Counted from the first letter of the stretch, positions 16,155 through 24,158 are shown. The stretch is DNA of 64,000 bases from Streptococcus mitis (GCF_002096845.1 NZ_NCVK01000059.1:62001-126000), one strand, 5' to 3'. Notes: generated by a model from the letters alone, not told the origin. Program-made: numbers and translations.

Positions 16155-16535
16155 TTAAATCAAGAAATCCAAACCAGTTTCCAAGCTTTTTTCAACAGCC
16201 TTTTGTAGTGTGGCCAGTGTCTTTTGCCCATCACTTGTCAGGCAGATAAAACTAGAGCGTCTATCTTGATCACAACACCTGCGACTAAGTAGACCGCAAT
16301 TTTTGGCTTCCAAGCGAGCTACCATCCGAGAAACAGCGCTCGGGCTCAGATGAAGTTTATCTGGGAGGTCAATCTGGCGTAGAGATTTTTCTTGAGCCAA
16401 GTCCAGATAGTAGAGCAGGTAGAACTCTTTCAAGGTCAGACTTTGCTCGCTCTGCTGGGCAATGGTCTCTTCCAAGAGACTTTCAATTTCTTTCTGACGA
16501 CGATTGAAGTCAAACCATTTTTCCAAATAGGTCAT
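16155..16535 (-). CDS. MarR-family transcriptional regulator
   Basis: A 126-residue winged-helix regulator. The recognition region is LRQIDLPDKLHLSPSAVSRMVARLEAKNCGLLSRR and the wing CDQDRRSSFICLTSDGQ. Two Cys pairs (NCGLL, RRCCDQD) near the wing could be redox-sensitive, which would suit its link to trxA (inference). The ATG at 16535 follows AAAGGAG. Its promoter region and that of the downstream DUF4649 gene carry matching 14-bp dyads. Confidence 0.87.
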   Translation of the reverse strand: MTYLEKWFDFNRRQKEIESLLEETIAQQSEQSLTLKEFYLLYYLDLAQEKSLRQIDLPDKLHLSPSAVSRMVARLEAKNCGLLSRRCCDQDRRSSFICLTSDGQKTLATLQKAVEKSLETGLDFLI

Positions 16536-16607
16536 AGTATCTCCTTTCTTTTTAGAGTTGTAAATAGAAGAATGTCCATTAACGGACAGTCTCTGTATTA
16601 CAAGATG

Positions 16608-16651
16608 ATTGCGCATGCAATAATTATACTACTTTTCAAGAATGCTGGCAA
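16608..16651 (-). promoter_or_regulatory. marR promoter with operator dyad (site 2)
   Basis: On the minus strand TTGCCA (16651-16646), a 17-bp spacer and TATAAT (16628-16623). Directly downstream, over the expected start of transcription, lies ATTGC-GCAT-GCAAT (16608-16621). A further inverted repeat TGTCC/GGACA (16573-16588) is in the leader. The arrangement suggests autorepression. Confidence 0.72.
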
Positions 16652-16746
16652 GAAGGACGCTGGAATATTTTATCCTAAATTCACAAGTCAAGAATTGTTT
16701 GTATCCCCTTTCCATATCTAATTTTCATTATCCCTTGTGCATTTCC

Positions 16747-16774
16747 TTGAAATTTTCTGAAAAAAGAGTAAACT
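16747..16774 (+). promoter_or_regulatory. lrgAB promoter
   Basis: TTGAAA, a 16-bp spacer and TAAACT upstream of the lrgA start. Confidence 0.5.
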
Positions 16775-16807
16775 GGTATGCAAGAAGTCTATTTCATGGA
16801 GTATAGG

Positions 16808-17182
16808 ATGAAATTATATGTTCAATTAATGATTCTCTTTGTGATTTCTCTAATCGGAGAGGGAATCTCTAGTTTCTTTCATTTGCCCATCCCAGGCAGT
16901 ATTATCGGTTTGATTATTCTCTTTCTAGCCCTGCAATTTAAGTGGCTGAGAACCAGGCATGTCAACATGGTGGGGAATTTCTTGCTGGCCAATATGACCA
17001 TTCTCTTTTTGCCACCAGCAGTGGGAATCATGGAGAAATTTGATGTGATTGCTCCCTATCTCTTGCCAATTGTCTTGATTGTCTTTTTTGCAGCTGTTAT
17101 CAATATTATCCTCATAGCCTTGGTAGTTCAGTTTATCAAGAGACGGTTTGAGGGAGATTATGAGAAAGGAGATGCTAAATGA
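16808..17182 (+). CDS. lrgA: LrgA/CidA-family holin-like protein
   Basis: A 124-residue membrane protein with four predicted helices and the LrgA signature (LYVQLMILFVISLIGEGISSFFHLPIPGSIIGL...LPPAVGIM). Of three in-frame ATGs (16778, 16796, 16808), 16808 has GGAG at the right distance and gives a normal family length. LrgA/CidA proteins influence murein hydrolase activity and, in streptococci, pyruvate or overflow metabolism. Its ATGA stop overlaps the lrgB start. Confidence 0.88.
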   Translation: MKLYVQLMILFVISLIGEGISSFFHLPIPGSIIGLIILFLALQFKWLRTRHVNMVGNFLLANMTILFLPPAVGIMEKFDVIAPYLLPIVLIVFFAAVINIILIALVVQFIKRRFEGDYEKGDAK

Positions 17183-17874
17183 GTGAATTTGTTTCCAATC
17201 CCCTGTTTGGGCTTGCCCTGTCTATCTTAGCTTATCTAGTGGGAATGCTGATTTACAGACGTTTTCCTCATCCATTGACAACGCCCTTGCTTTTGTCAGC
17301 TGTTTTCATTATCATCTTTCTAAAAGTGACGGGTATTTCTTACCAAGATTACTACCAAGGTGGGGTTTATTTGAACAACTTGATTGTCCCATCGACCGTG
17401 GCTCTAGGGATTCCGCTTTATAAGAGTTTTCATTTGATGAAGCACCATGCTCGGAGTATTCTCTTTGGTAGTCTGTTAGCAGTAGTGGTCAATACCTCTT
17501 TCACAGCCCTTGTAGCTAAGATTTTTGGAATGGACTTTTTCCTAGCCATTTCTCTCTTTCCCAAGTCAGTGACAACCGCTATGGCAGTAGGAATTACAGA
17601 AAAATTGCAAGGTTTGACGACTGTGACCTTGGTGGTTGTAGTGGCGACTGGGATTTTAACCAGTGTCATCGGCCCAACCCTTTTGAAGTGGTTGAAAATA
17701 GATGATCCAGTAGCTGTTGGTCTTTCTCTTGGAGGAACAGGTCACGCAGTCGGAACGGGAACAGCCTTCCGATACGGCTCTGTAGCAGGAGCCATGGGTG
17801 GCTTGGCTATCGGTGTCACCGGTATTCTCTATGTCTTTGTCAGCCCTATCGTAGCCAGTTTGATATTGAGTTAA
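17179..17874 (+). CDS. lrgB: LrgB/CidB-family membrane protein
   Basis: A 231-residue polytopic membrane protein of the LrgB family; typical blocks are YYQGGVYLNNLIVPSTVALGIPLY and LSLGGTGHAVGTGTA. It is translationally coupled to lrgA (4-bp overlap). No LytST two-component genes are next to it in this window. Confidence 0.92.
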   Translation: MSEFVSNPLFGLALSILAYLVGMLIYRRFPHPLTTPLLLSAVFIIIFLKVTGISYQDYYQGGVYLNNLIVPSTVALGIPLYKSFHLMKHHARSILFGSLLAVVVNTSFTALVAKIFGMDFFLAISLFPKSVTTAMAVGITEKLQGLTTVTLVVVVATGILTSVIGPTLLKWLKIDDPVAVGLSLGGTGHAVGTGTAFRYGSVAGAMGGLAIGVTGILYVFVSPIVASLILS

Positions 17875-17907
17875 AAAGCAAGGAATTCGAGTTCCTTGCT
17901 TTTTAAA
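17873..17907. terminator. Bidirectional terminator between lrgB and the ABC exporter
   Basis: AAAAAGCAAGGAA/TTCCTTGCTTTTT with a 6-nt loop, so it can end both convergent transcripts. Confidence 0.88.
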
Positions 17908-17925
17908 ATCGTATGTTATAGACTA

Positions 17926-19473
17926 TTACTTTTCTCTGCTTAAGTGAATGACTTGGTCATAGTTTTTTAAGTCTTCTTCCGTGTAGTGGTGAATGACTTC
18001 AATGACTGTTTGAGGTAGGGAGAAGAGTAAGTCACTGATCTTTCTGCTATTTTCCAAGTCAAGATTGGCCTTAATCTCATCTGCTAAGATGAGTTGGCTA
18101 TCATGGTAGAGGGCGCGAGCGATTTCTAAGCGTTGTTTCTCGCCACCAGATAGACTATCATTTCTGAGCGTTCGATTTTTCAAATGTTCTAATCCTGTTT
18201 TCTTGAGGATATGATTTAAAGTCTCTTTATTTTTATCCAGTCCCAGAAGGATATTGTCTTCCAAAGATAGCGTGTCAAAGTAATGGCTATCTTGGAGGAT
18301 ATAGGAACTAAAGCTTGTGATTTCTTGACGTGACAGGTTCTGACCAGCAAAGCTAATCTGACCACTTGTCGGTGTCTTTTCTCCATGAATGATATTGAGC
18401 AGGGTTGTTTTACCAGAGCCGCTTTCCCCGATAATGGCGATTTTTTCTCCTTGCTTGATGTGTATGGAAATCGGAGATAAGAGGATATTCCCATCTTTTT
18501 CTAGGGAGATGCTGTTAAGCTGGATAGGGAAAATGTTTTCTATGCTTCTAGGCGAGATGGGATCAGAATGGTTCAAAAGTTTTTGGTATTTATTGAGAAG
18601 AGTTCGATTCGCTTTTCGGGTGTTGGTAAAGTAAGCCAACTCTTGGAATTGATAGCCGATATTATGGGAAACTAGATAGATGGCCACAAAACTCGCCGCA
18701 TCTAAATAATTATAGTAGGTCATAAAGCCACCGATGACGATAGGTGTGATAGAACAAAAGGCATCGATGCTATTGATCAAGAGACTGTTTAAAGTTCGTT
18801 GCTTTTCATAGTTGATTTCGGCATCTAGACTGGTTTGTAATTGCTTTTGATAGCGAGTAAAAAAGAAATCTTGCCCCTGATAATGGCGAATTTGTTGGCT
18901 ACCACCAATAAAATTTGTCAAGCTTGCTAAGTAGCTCTGGTTAACAGTGGACCGCTTTTCAGAAAGTGAATCCAAACGCTTTGATCCGATAGCACTGCAG
19001 AGTACAGGAAAGGAGTAGAAGAGGATGAAAATCAAGCCCAGGTAAAAATTGGTCCATAAGGCATAGAGAATGGACACAGTTGTGAAGCCCAGAGAAGAAA
19101 TGATGATAACCGTTGGCTCAATATAGCTTTCTTCTAGTTGCTTGACGTCGTTTTCTAGGTCAGACAAAATATCCTTTTCATCAATCTCATAACTGTTTAA
19201 AAATCGCTTGAAAATAGCACTCTTGATTCCATATTTGAAATCAGTAATCAAACGGGCGTAGTAATAGCGTTTCCCAGCCAAACCTAGTAAGAGGATGAGG
19301 TTTCCAAGGATTCCTAGAATTAATACTTTCCAAAGAATACCTAGTTCTTGATTGGTAAAACTGGCAACAATATTCTGAACAAGGGCTGGCGTGATAATTG
19401 CTTCCAACCAAGTAATGGCAATAGAAAAGAAGTAAAGTAAGAGGTGTTTCTTAGTAACAAATCTTTTCAGCAT
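17926..19473 (-). CDS. ABC exporter, fused membrane and ATPase domains
   Basis: A 515-residue half-size ABC exporter. The first ~300 residues contain about six membrane helices; the C-terminal ~200 form the ATPase with Walker A GESGSGKTT, signature LSGGEKQR and Walker B LILADEI. The Q-loop is YILQDSHYF. It would act as a dimer at the membrane. The substrate is not evident; its size and solitary position resemble streptococcal peptide or drug half-exporters. The ribosome binding site is AAGGAGGT. It ends against the lrgB terminator. The AT-rich recombinase cassette lies just upstream. Confidence 0.85.
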   Translation of the reverse strand: MLKRFVTKKHLLLYFFSIAITWLEAIITPALVQNIVASFTNQELGILWKVLILGILGNLILLLGLAGKRYYYARLITDFKYGIKSAIFKRFLNSYEIDEKDILSDLENDVKQLEESYIEPTVIIISSLGFTTVSILYALWTNFYLGLIFILFYSFPVLCSAIGSKRLDSLSEKRSTVNQSYLASLTNFIGGSQQIRHYQGQDFFFTRYQKQLQTSLDAEINYEKQRTLNSLLINSIDAFCSITPIVIGGFMTYYNYLDAASFVAIYLVSHNIGYQFQELAYFTNTRKANRTLLNKYQKLLNHSDPISPRSIENIFPIQLNSISLEKDGNILLSPISIHIKQGEKIAIIGESGSGKTTLLNIIHGEKTPTSGQISFAGQNLSRQEITSFSSYILQDSHYFDTLSLEDNILLGLDKNKETLNHILKKTGLEHLKNRTLRNDSLSGGEKQRLEIARALYHDSQLILADEIKANLDLENSRKISDLLFSLPQTVIEVIHHYTEEDLKNYDQVIHLSREK

Positions 19474-19648
19474 AAAGAGTTGACCTCCTTATCGATATAC
19501 ATGTAATTAGTTTTAAAGTCATTATACTCCTTTATCACAAATACTTCATATAAAAATGTAAATTTTTGGGGGGATATATACTATCAATGCTTATTAGGAT
19601 ATAGCAAAAAAATTATAAATATATGAAATAAGTGTGTTTAATGAGTGT

Positions 19649-20545
19649 TCATTTTTTATCAGAATGAATTGCTGATACAGGATTAAAAGAACTAAGTATT
19701 TCTTTTTGTTTTGAATGCGATACGTGAGTATAGATTTGTGTGACTGATATAGAACTGTGTCCAAGAATTTGTTGAATGTATCGAATATCTACATCATTAT
19801 CTAGAAGCATTGTTGCAAAGCTATGTCTAAACATATGTGGTGTAATAGTTCTAGATAAGTTGTTTTGTTCAACTATTCTCTTTAAAATTAAACGTACACT
19901 TTGCTCTGACAATGGTTTAAGTGAATGTTTCCCTGGAAACAAGAAATCATTGGCTTCATTTCCGGTTTTATTTATATATGTTTCTAATAAATTGAAGGTT
20001 GTTTGATCTCCTAAAAATAGGATACGTTCTTTCTTACCCTTTCCTATAATATGGACTGTCTTATTGGAAAGATTAATATCTTTGAGATGAATGTTGCAAA
20101 GTTCAGAAATTCTGATGCCTGTTGAAAGTAAAAGTGAAATAATTAGTAGATTTCTTTCAGCGTGTTGTTTTTGATAATCAGTTTTAGATAGAACTACTCT
20201 CTGCTCTAAATATAAAAAAATACTTTTCAGAATGTCATACGGAATCGTTTTAGGCAATATTTTTTCAGTTCTAAATTGAAAACGCAATTGATTGAAGGGA
20301 TTCTCTTCAATTATGTTCTGGTATTTTAGATAGTTATAAAATACCTTCATACAAGCAATTTTTCTTCTTAATGTATTCGTTTTTATGTTAGATTGTGTCA
20401 AGTGTTCTATATAGGATTCGACATTATCATAGTCTGAGTTATAAAATTGCATAAGATCATTCTTATAAGCGCGAATCGTGTGTGAACTCAAACGCTTATG
20501 AGTTTTGCAATAATCTAAGTAAGTAGAAATAAGTTTATAATCCAT
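19649..20545 (-). CDS. Xer-like tyrosine recombinase
   Basis: 298 residues, the size of XerC/XerD and of phase-variation invertases rather than phage integrases. An N-terminal SAM-like core-binding domain (SSHTIRAYKNDLMQFY) is followed by the catalytic domain with Arg145 (TGIRISEL), Lys near 169 (GKGKKERI), His237-x-x-Arg240 (PHMFRH), His263 (LGHSSI) and Tyr272 (IYTHVS). All catalytic positions are intact. AAAGGAG sets the start at 20545. Its promoter (TATACA-17-TATAAT) abuts one copy of the 28-bp repeat that also precedes the STAND-like gene. It is most likely the enzyme that acts on those repeats (inference). The base composition is clearly more AT-rich than the flanks. Confidence 0.9.
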   Translation of the reverse strand: MDYKLISTYLDYCKTHKRLSSHTIRAYKNDLMQFYNSDYDNVESYIEHLTQSNIKTNTLRRKIACMKVFYNYLKYQNIIEENPFNQLRFQFRTEKILPKTIPYDILKSIFLYLEQRVVLSKTDYQKQHAERNLLIISLLLSTGIRISELCNIHLKDINLSNKTVHIIGKGKKERILFLGDQTTFNLLETYINKTGNEANDFLFPGKHSLKPLSEQSVRLILKRIVEQNNLSRTITPHMFRHSFATMLLDNDVDIRYIQQILGHSSISVTQIYTHVSHSKQKEILSSFNPVSAIHSDKK

Positions 20546-20573
20546 AAAAATCTCCTTTATCAATAATCATGCT

Positions 20574-20602
20574 ATTATAAACCTATTTGAGTGCTTTGTA
20601 TA
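20574..20602 (-). promoter_or_regulatory. Promoter of the recombinase gene
   Basis: On the minus strand TATACA (20602-20597), a 17-bp spacer and TATAAT (20579-20574). The -35 box overlaps the first two bases of the left 28-bp repeat. Confidence 0.55.
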
Positions 20603-20628
20603 GTGATAATAAATTGTTATCGGTAGGA
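20601..20628 (+). repeat. 28-bp repeat, left copy (inverted relative to 23874-23901)
   Basis: It begins TAGTGATAATAAATTG and ends TTATCGGTAGGA. It holds the near-perfect dyad GATAA-N7-TTATC and most of the ribosome binding site of the ATP-grasp gene, whose ATG is 6 bp beyond the repeat. The other copy is identical over all 28 bases and stands in the opposite orientation upstream of the STAND-like gene. Candidate recombination site or operator. Confidence 0.85.
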
Positions 20629-20634
20629 GAAGTT

Positions 20635-21585
20635 ATGAGATTAGTAGTCATTTTAAATGTTAACCCAGATTCATCCATTCAAACAAAAATTATCGAAAAT
20701 AGAGAATACACTCGCAATGAATTGAGAGATATTCTCCATAAAAGTTTTTCTAAATTTATTGATGAAATCATATTTTACGATAATTTTGAGAGATTCAAAA
20801 AAAGTGTTTTTAATCATCTAGACGACTTTGTGTTAAATTTTGATTTTGGATATAACAGTCGAATTAGAAACATGAGTGTCCCAGCATTTTGTGAAAATTA
20901 TAAAATTAAATATTTCAACCCAGACCCATATGCACAAGTTTTATGTCAAGATAAATTTATGACAGAGAAATTTGCAGAAAATTTTGGTATAAAAGTCCCA
21001 AAAAGCTTGTTAGTATTTGCTCATTCATACACTAAAGAAATTCTAGCGAACTTTGAATATCCAATTATTATTAAACCGAACTATGAATCAGAATCAATAG
21101 GAATTACACAAAACTCTATTGTTGAAAATATGGAACAGGCAGATATGGCACTCAAGCAATTAATGAAGGACTTTGATGGTATTCTAGTAGAGGAATACAT
21201 TGAAGGGAGAGAAGTAGCTATTACTATTTTGGAAAATGAAGGAGAGTTATTTTTTGAAGAAGTTGAACTTATTTTTCCAGAATCTAGTGGATTCAAGTAT
21301 CAGGCTTATACTTCAGAAATTAAACAAAAAATTGGTGTAGAAATCGAAAAAAGTTGCTATTTAAGCGATAAAGATATTATCAACTTAAAGCAACTTTATA
21401 AGAACTTGTCTCCTAATAAATTGATACGAGTAGATGGTCGAATAAAAAATGCAGAATTTTATCTAATAGAGATCAACGCCAATCCTGGGTTATATCCAAA
21501 ATCTGTTGTACCTAAAACATTCAACATAAATGGCTATACGTATGATGAAATGATACAAACACTCTTTACTCATCATTTAAATTAA
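20635..21585 (+). CDS. ATP-grasp ligase, D-Ala-D-Ala-ligase-like
   Basis: 316 residues. The N-terminal ~100 residues resemble the pre-ATP-grasp domain of D-alanine-D-alanine ligases. The ATP-grasp part has Lys147 (IIIKPNYESESIGI), Glu186-Glu187 (LVEEYIEGREV), Arg265-Val-Asp267 (LIRVDGRI) and the metal site Glu279-Asn281-Asn283 (LIEINANPGLYP). The active site appears intact, but a true Ddl is present elsewhere (61077), so this probably ligates another amino acid or peptide. The start at 20635 has GGAG upstream. It is convergent with, and overlaps by 20 bp, the STAND-like gene. Substrate unknown. Confidence 0.85.
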   Translation: MRLVVILNVNPDSSIQTKIIENREYTRNELRDILHKSFSKFIDEIIFYDNFERFKKSVFNHLDDFVLNFDFGYNSRIRNMSVPAFCENYKIKYFNPDPYAQVLCQDKFMTEKFAENFGIKVPKSLLVFAHSYTKEILANFEYPIIIKPNYESESIGITQNSIVENMEQADMALKQLMKDFDGILVEEYIEGREVAITILENEGELFFEEVELIFPESSGFKYQAYTSEIKQKIGVEIEKSCYLSDKDIINLKQLYKNLSPNKLIRVDGRIKNAEFYLIEINANPGLYPKSVVPKTFNINGYTYDEMIQTLFTHHLN

Positions 21586-23866
21586 GGGGTAGTTTCCACG
21601 AAGTTTCATACATTAACTTCATTTCGTAATCATTCTTAATAATATCTTCCTCTATTTTATTTTTGTATTCTTCCATTTTTTCGAGGTTATACATTTTTTG
21701 ATAATAATGATAGAGATTGTAGTAAATCTTATCCAAAAAACGCTTAAAATATGTCTTTGAGATGAGTTCCTCCAATTCAACAACAATTGACTGACATTCA
21801 AGACTACCTACTCTATCCTTTAAGAGATAATAAACAACTAAATTATTGTAAATGGCAAATCGATCATATTCATCATATGCGGTAATTTTTGCGCTATTAA
21901 GTAACTCTGGTATTGCTTCATCAATATCTCCACTATAAAATTTTATTGTAGCCTCGTTATGAAGAATCATATGATTATATACAAGCGATTCACCGAAATA
22001 GTCTCGAGCAGTTATTAAAGATTGTTCGGCACGAGAAACATCTCTGTCTACAGCATATAAGTAAGCTAGATAGATAGCATGAAGTCCTGAAAATTCAGAA
22101 TCTTGCTCCTTAAAAATTCTCTCCGTAATTGACTGAACAATTTTTATACGGTCAGAAAATTGGCTATAAAAAACATTAGATAATCTGATTAAGTAGGGAT
22201 ATAGTGGATGAGTGTTTTGCGTACTTAATTCCTCGAAAATACGTTTTGCTTCTTCTCTTCTTTCAACTTGTACTAAGTTCATTATTAAAACTAAAGAAAG
22301 CTGGAAGTGTTGTGATGAGTTTTTATCTAGCTTAACTATATTTTTTTCAATATAGTTAATAGAAGCATCAAATTTTTCACATCGATTTAGTAATAATGCT
22401 TTTCCAAAAACAACCTTATCAGTATTGTGAGAGATGAAATTAATGAAAGATAGGGATTGTTGATACAAATTAGCATCATAGGCAATTTTTACAAGTGACA
22501 GTATAAAATCTTCATCAATTGTTTTTACATCATGCTGTAGTAGATTGAATTTTTCAAAATAAGCTACACGACCTTCTTGTGAATCAATTCTTATCAATCT
22601 CTCTCGAATTTTAGGGAAAATAGATTTGAGTTGTAAAAACTGGCGGTGAAGTAAATAATGGTCAACTAAAATATCAAGATATTCAGCATTATTGGTTTCA
22701 TATAATTTTTGGTTAATATACTTAACTAACAGAGAGCTTAGAGCTAATCTTAACTTAGGGAAAAATGTTGTAGGGCTAACAACCATATCTATAAAATTAG
22801 GGATTGATAAGGAAGAGTGATTTCGTTCTAGTAAATCTTTATTTACTAGAAAATCAATATTTTCCGAATCAAACTCCCCGTATAGTTGGGATAAAATTTC
22901 CATCAAATCAACTTGAGCTAACCTATTCTTTGTTAAGGAAAGTAAGATTAAAAGGGCTGTTTGTTTGTCTGATAATTCTTCAACAATTTGTTTAATCGTC
23001 TGTAATTTTACTGTCCGATCCAACCGTACTCTATCATCAAAATCCTTTAAAATTGTGGAGATTTCTGCTAAATCTCCTTTTTCAATACTATCATGTAAAA
23101 TTGTAAAATCAATTTGCTCATAATGCAATTCTAACTTTTCAGTTAGTTGTTGGATGTAATGAAGAATATGTTCATTAGAAAGTCGATTTAAGTGATAGGT
23201 TTTAAGAAAAAATTTACTACTATTTTTCAAATACTGCTCCACTCTGTTATCGTCACACTCAAAAATAAACAGACATTGTTGAGAAGCCACTATTAATTTA
23301 TTAAATAAATCCAAAGAAGAACGATCAATCTGAGAGGCTTGTGGATACAAAATAGATAATTTTTTCTGTTTTAGAACATAATTAGCATATTCAAAAAGAT
23401 TTTCCACTTGAGCTTTTAGCACAAATGTCTCATATTGAGTAGGTTCTTCTATCAATGAAGGTAAGTCAATCTCTGATACTTCTAGTCCAACATTATTATC
23501 TTTAAAAAATGTTCCAATAAATGCTTTACCAAATATTGCTGAAATTTTCAGCAATATTTTAATAGCTTTATCACTAGTCATTTTTTTGGTGTAAAATTCT
23601 TTAAAATCATCATAACCATACTCGCTACTGAGCTTATCCAATTCTATAACAAATCTTTTAAATGTTGAAAAAACATTGCTATCATCTAATGGAAGAACTT
23701 CTATAAAAGATAAGTTTAGCTTCTTAGATATTTCATTAATAAATTCGGATTTCCCTATGCCTGAATCAGCTTTAATGATATAAACTTGATTCAATCCACG
23801 ATTCAAATTATTAGTGTAATCTTTTTGTAAATTACGAAGCTCTTCTTTACGATTGATAAACTTCAT
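21566..23866 (-). CDS. STAND-like P-loop ATPase with C-terminal helical repeats
   Basis: 766 residues. The N-terminus (INRKEELRNLQKDY) and Walker A at 33-40 (ADSGIGKS) place it with AAA_16/STAND proteins. The region aligned to Walker B reads KLSILYPQASQID (about 169-181), where relatives have two acidic residues, so ATP hydrolysis may be impaired. Sensor-1 would be QQCLFIFECDD. From about residue 400 to the end are predicted helical hairpins like TPRs. Such proteins act as ligand-triggered switches in regulation or antiphage defence; no effector domain is recognised here. An extended -10 promoter and the 28-bp repeat precede its ATG. It is strongly AT-rich. Confidence 0.8.
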   Translation of the reverse strand: MKFINRKEELRNLQKDYTNNLNRGLNQVYIIKADSGIGKSEFINEISKKLNLSFIEVLPLDDSNVFSTFKRFVIELDKLSSEYGYDDFKEFYTKKMTSDKAIKILLKISAIFGKAFIGTFFKDNNVGLEVSEIDLPSLIEEPTQYETFVLKAQVENLFEYANYVLKQKKLSILYPQASQIDRSSLDLFNKLIVASQQCLFIFECDDNRVEQYLKNSSKFFLKTYHLNRLSNEHILHYIQQLTEKLELHYEQIDFTILHDSIEKGDLAEISTILKDFDDRVRLDRTVKLQTIKQIVEELSDKQTALLILLSLTKNRLAQVDLMEILSQLYGEFDSENIDFLVNKDLLERNHSSLSIPNFIDMVVSPTTFFPKLRLALSSLLVKYINQKLYETNNAEYLDILVDHYLLHRQFLQLKSIFPKIRERLIRIDSQEGRVAYFEKFNLLQHDVKTIDEDFILSLVKIAYDANLYQQSLSFINFISHNTDKVVFGKALLLNRCEKFDASINYIEKNIVKLDKNSSQHFQLSLVLIMNLVQVERREEAKRIFEELSTQNTHPLYPYLIRLSNVFYSQFSDRIKIVQSITERIFKEQDSEFSGLHAIYLAYLYAVDRDVSRAEQSLITARDYFGESLVYNHMILHNEATIKFYSGDIDEAIPELLNSAKITAYDEYDRFAIYNNLVVYYLLKDRVGSLECQSIVVELEELISKTYFKRFLDKIYYNLYHYYQKMYNLEKMEEYKNKIEEDIIKNDYEMKLMYETSWKLPLNLNDE

Positions 23867-23873
23867 GACATTT

Positions 23874-23901
23874 TCCTACCGATAACAATTTATTATCACT
23901 A
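23874..23901 (-). repeat. 28-bp repeat, right copy
   Basis: Identical, on the minus strand, to 20601-20628. It ends 7 bp before the ATG of the STAND-like gene and includes its GTAGGA ribosome binding site. Together the two copies bound a 3301-bp segment containing exactly the two convergent genes. Confidence 0.85.
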
Positions 23902-23909
23902 GTATATCA
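23901..23909 (-). promoter_or_regulatory. Extended -10 promoter of the STAND-like gene
   Basis: On the minus strand TGA-TATACT, lying just outside the right 28-bp repeat. No good -35 box is visible. Nothing as good is seen outside the left repeat reading toward the ATP-grasp gene. Confidence 0.5.
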
Positions 23910-24029
23910 TAAAAATTACTATTTCACTAATTTTAGAGTGGATGATAAAGAAATAAAAAAGAATGTTCCAAAGCTATGAAAATATGTAAGGAATATAATG
24001 ATAGTGTCACAATAGAGAAATTAAACAAG

Positions 24030-24066
24030 ACCTTTAAATCAGATTTAAAAGGATTTGTTTTTTAAA
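24030..24066 (+). terminator. Hairpin with T run on the + strand outside the cassette
   Basis: CCTTTAAATC/GATTTAAAAGG is followed by GTTTTTT. It also closes a weak 29-codon ORF (23976-24065) with no ribosome binding site. It could stop transcription leaving the cassette to the right. Confidence 0.45.
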
Positions 24067-24094
24067 TAAAGTTAGACGGAAAATGAGATAAAAG

Positions 24095-24134
24095 AAAAAG
24101 GATAGCCTCTCTACGATGAGATGTTATCCTTTTT
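24095..24134 (-). terminator. Terminator after the ABC permease gene
   Basis: AAAAAGGATA/TATCCTTTTT arms around a 20-nt loop; symmetric A and T runs allow use in both directions. Confidence 0.75.
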
Positions 24135-24158
24135 GATTATGAAACTATGATTATGAAA

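Noticed and set aside
17926-19473. ABC exporter as a member of the recombinase/ATP-grasp/STAND cassette
   Set aside because: It lies outside both 28-bp repeats, has its own ribosome binding site, is less AT-rich, and I recall a similar exporter next to the GntR-ABC operon in ordinary pneumococci. A functional link is not excluded.
23976-24065. 29-codon ORF (MKICKEYNDSVTIEKL...) to the right of the cassette
   Set aside because: No ribosome binding site, and its end is a terminator hairpin. Too weak to call a gene.
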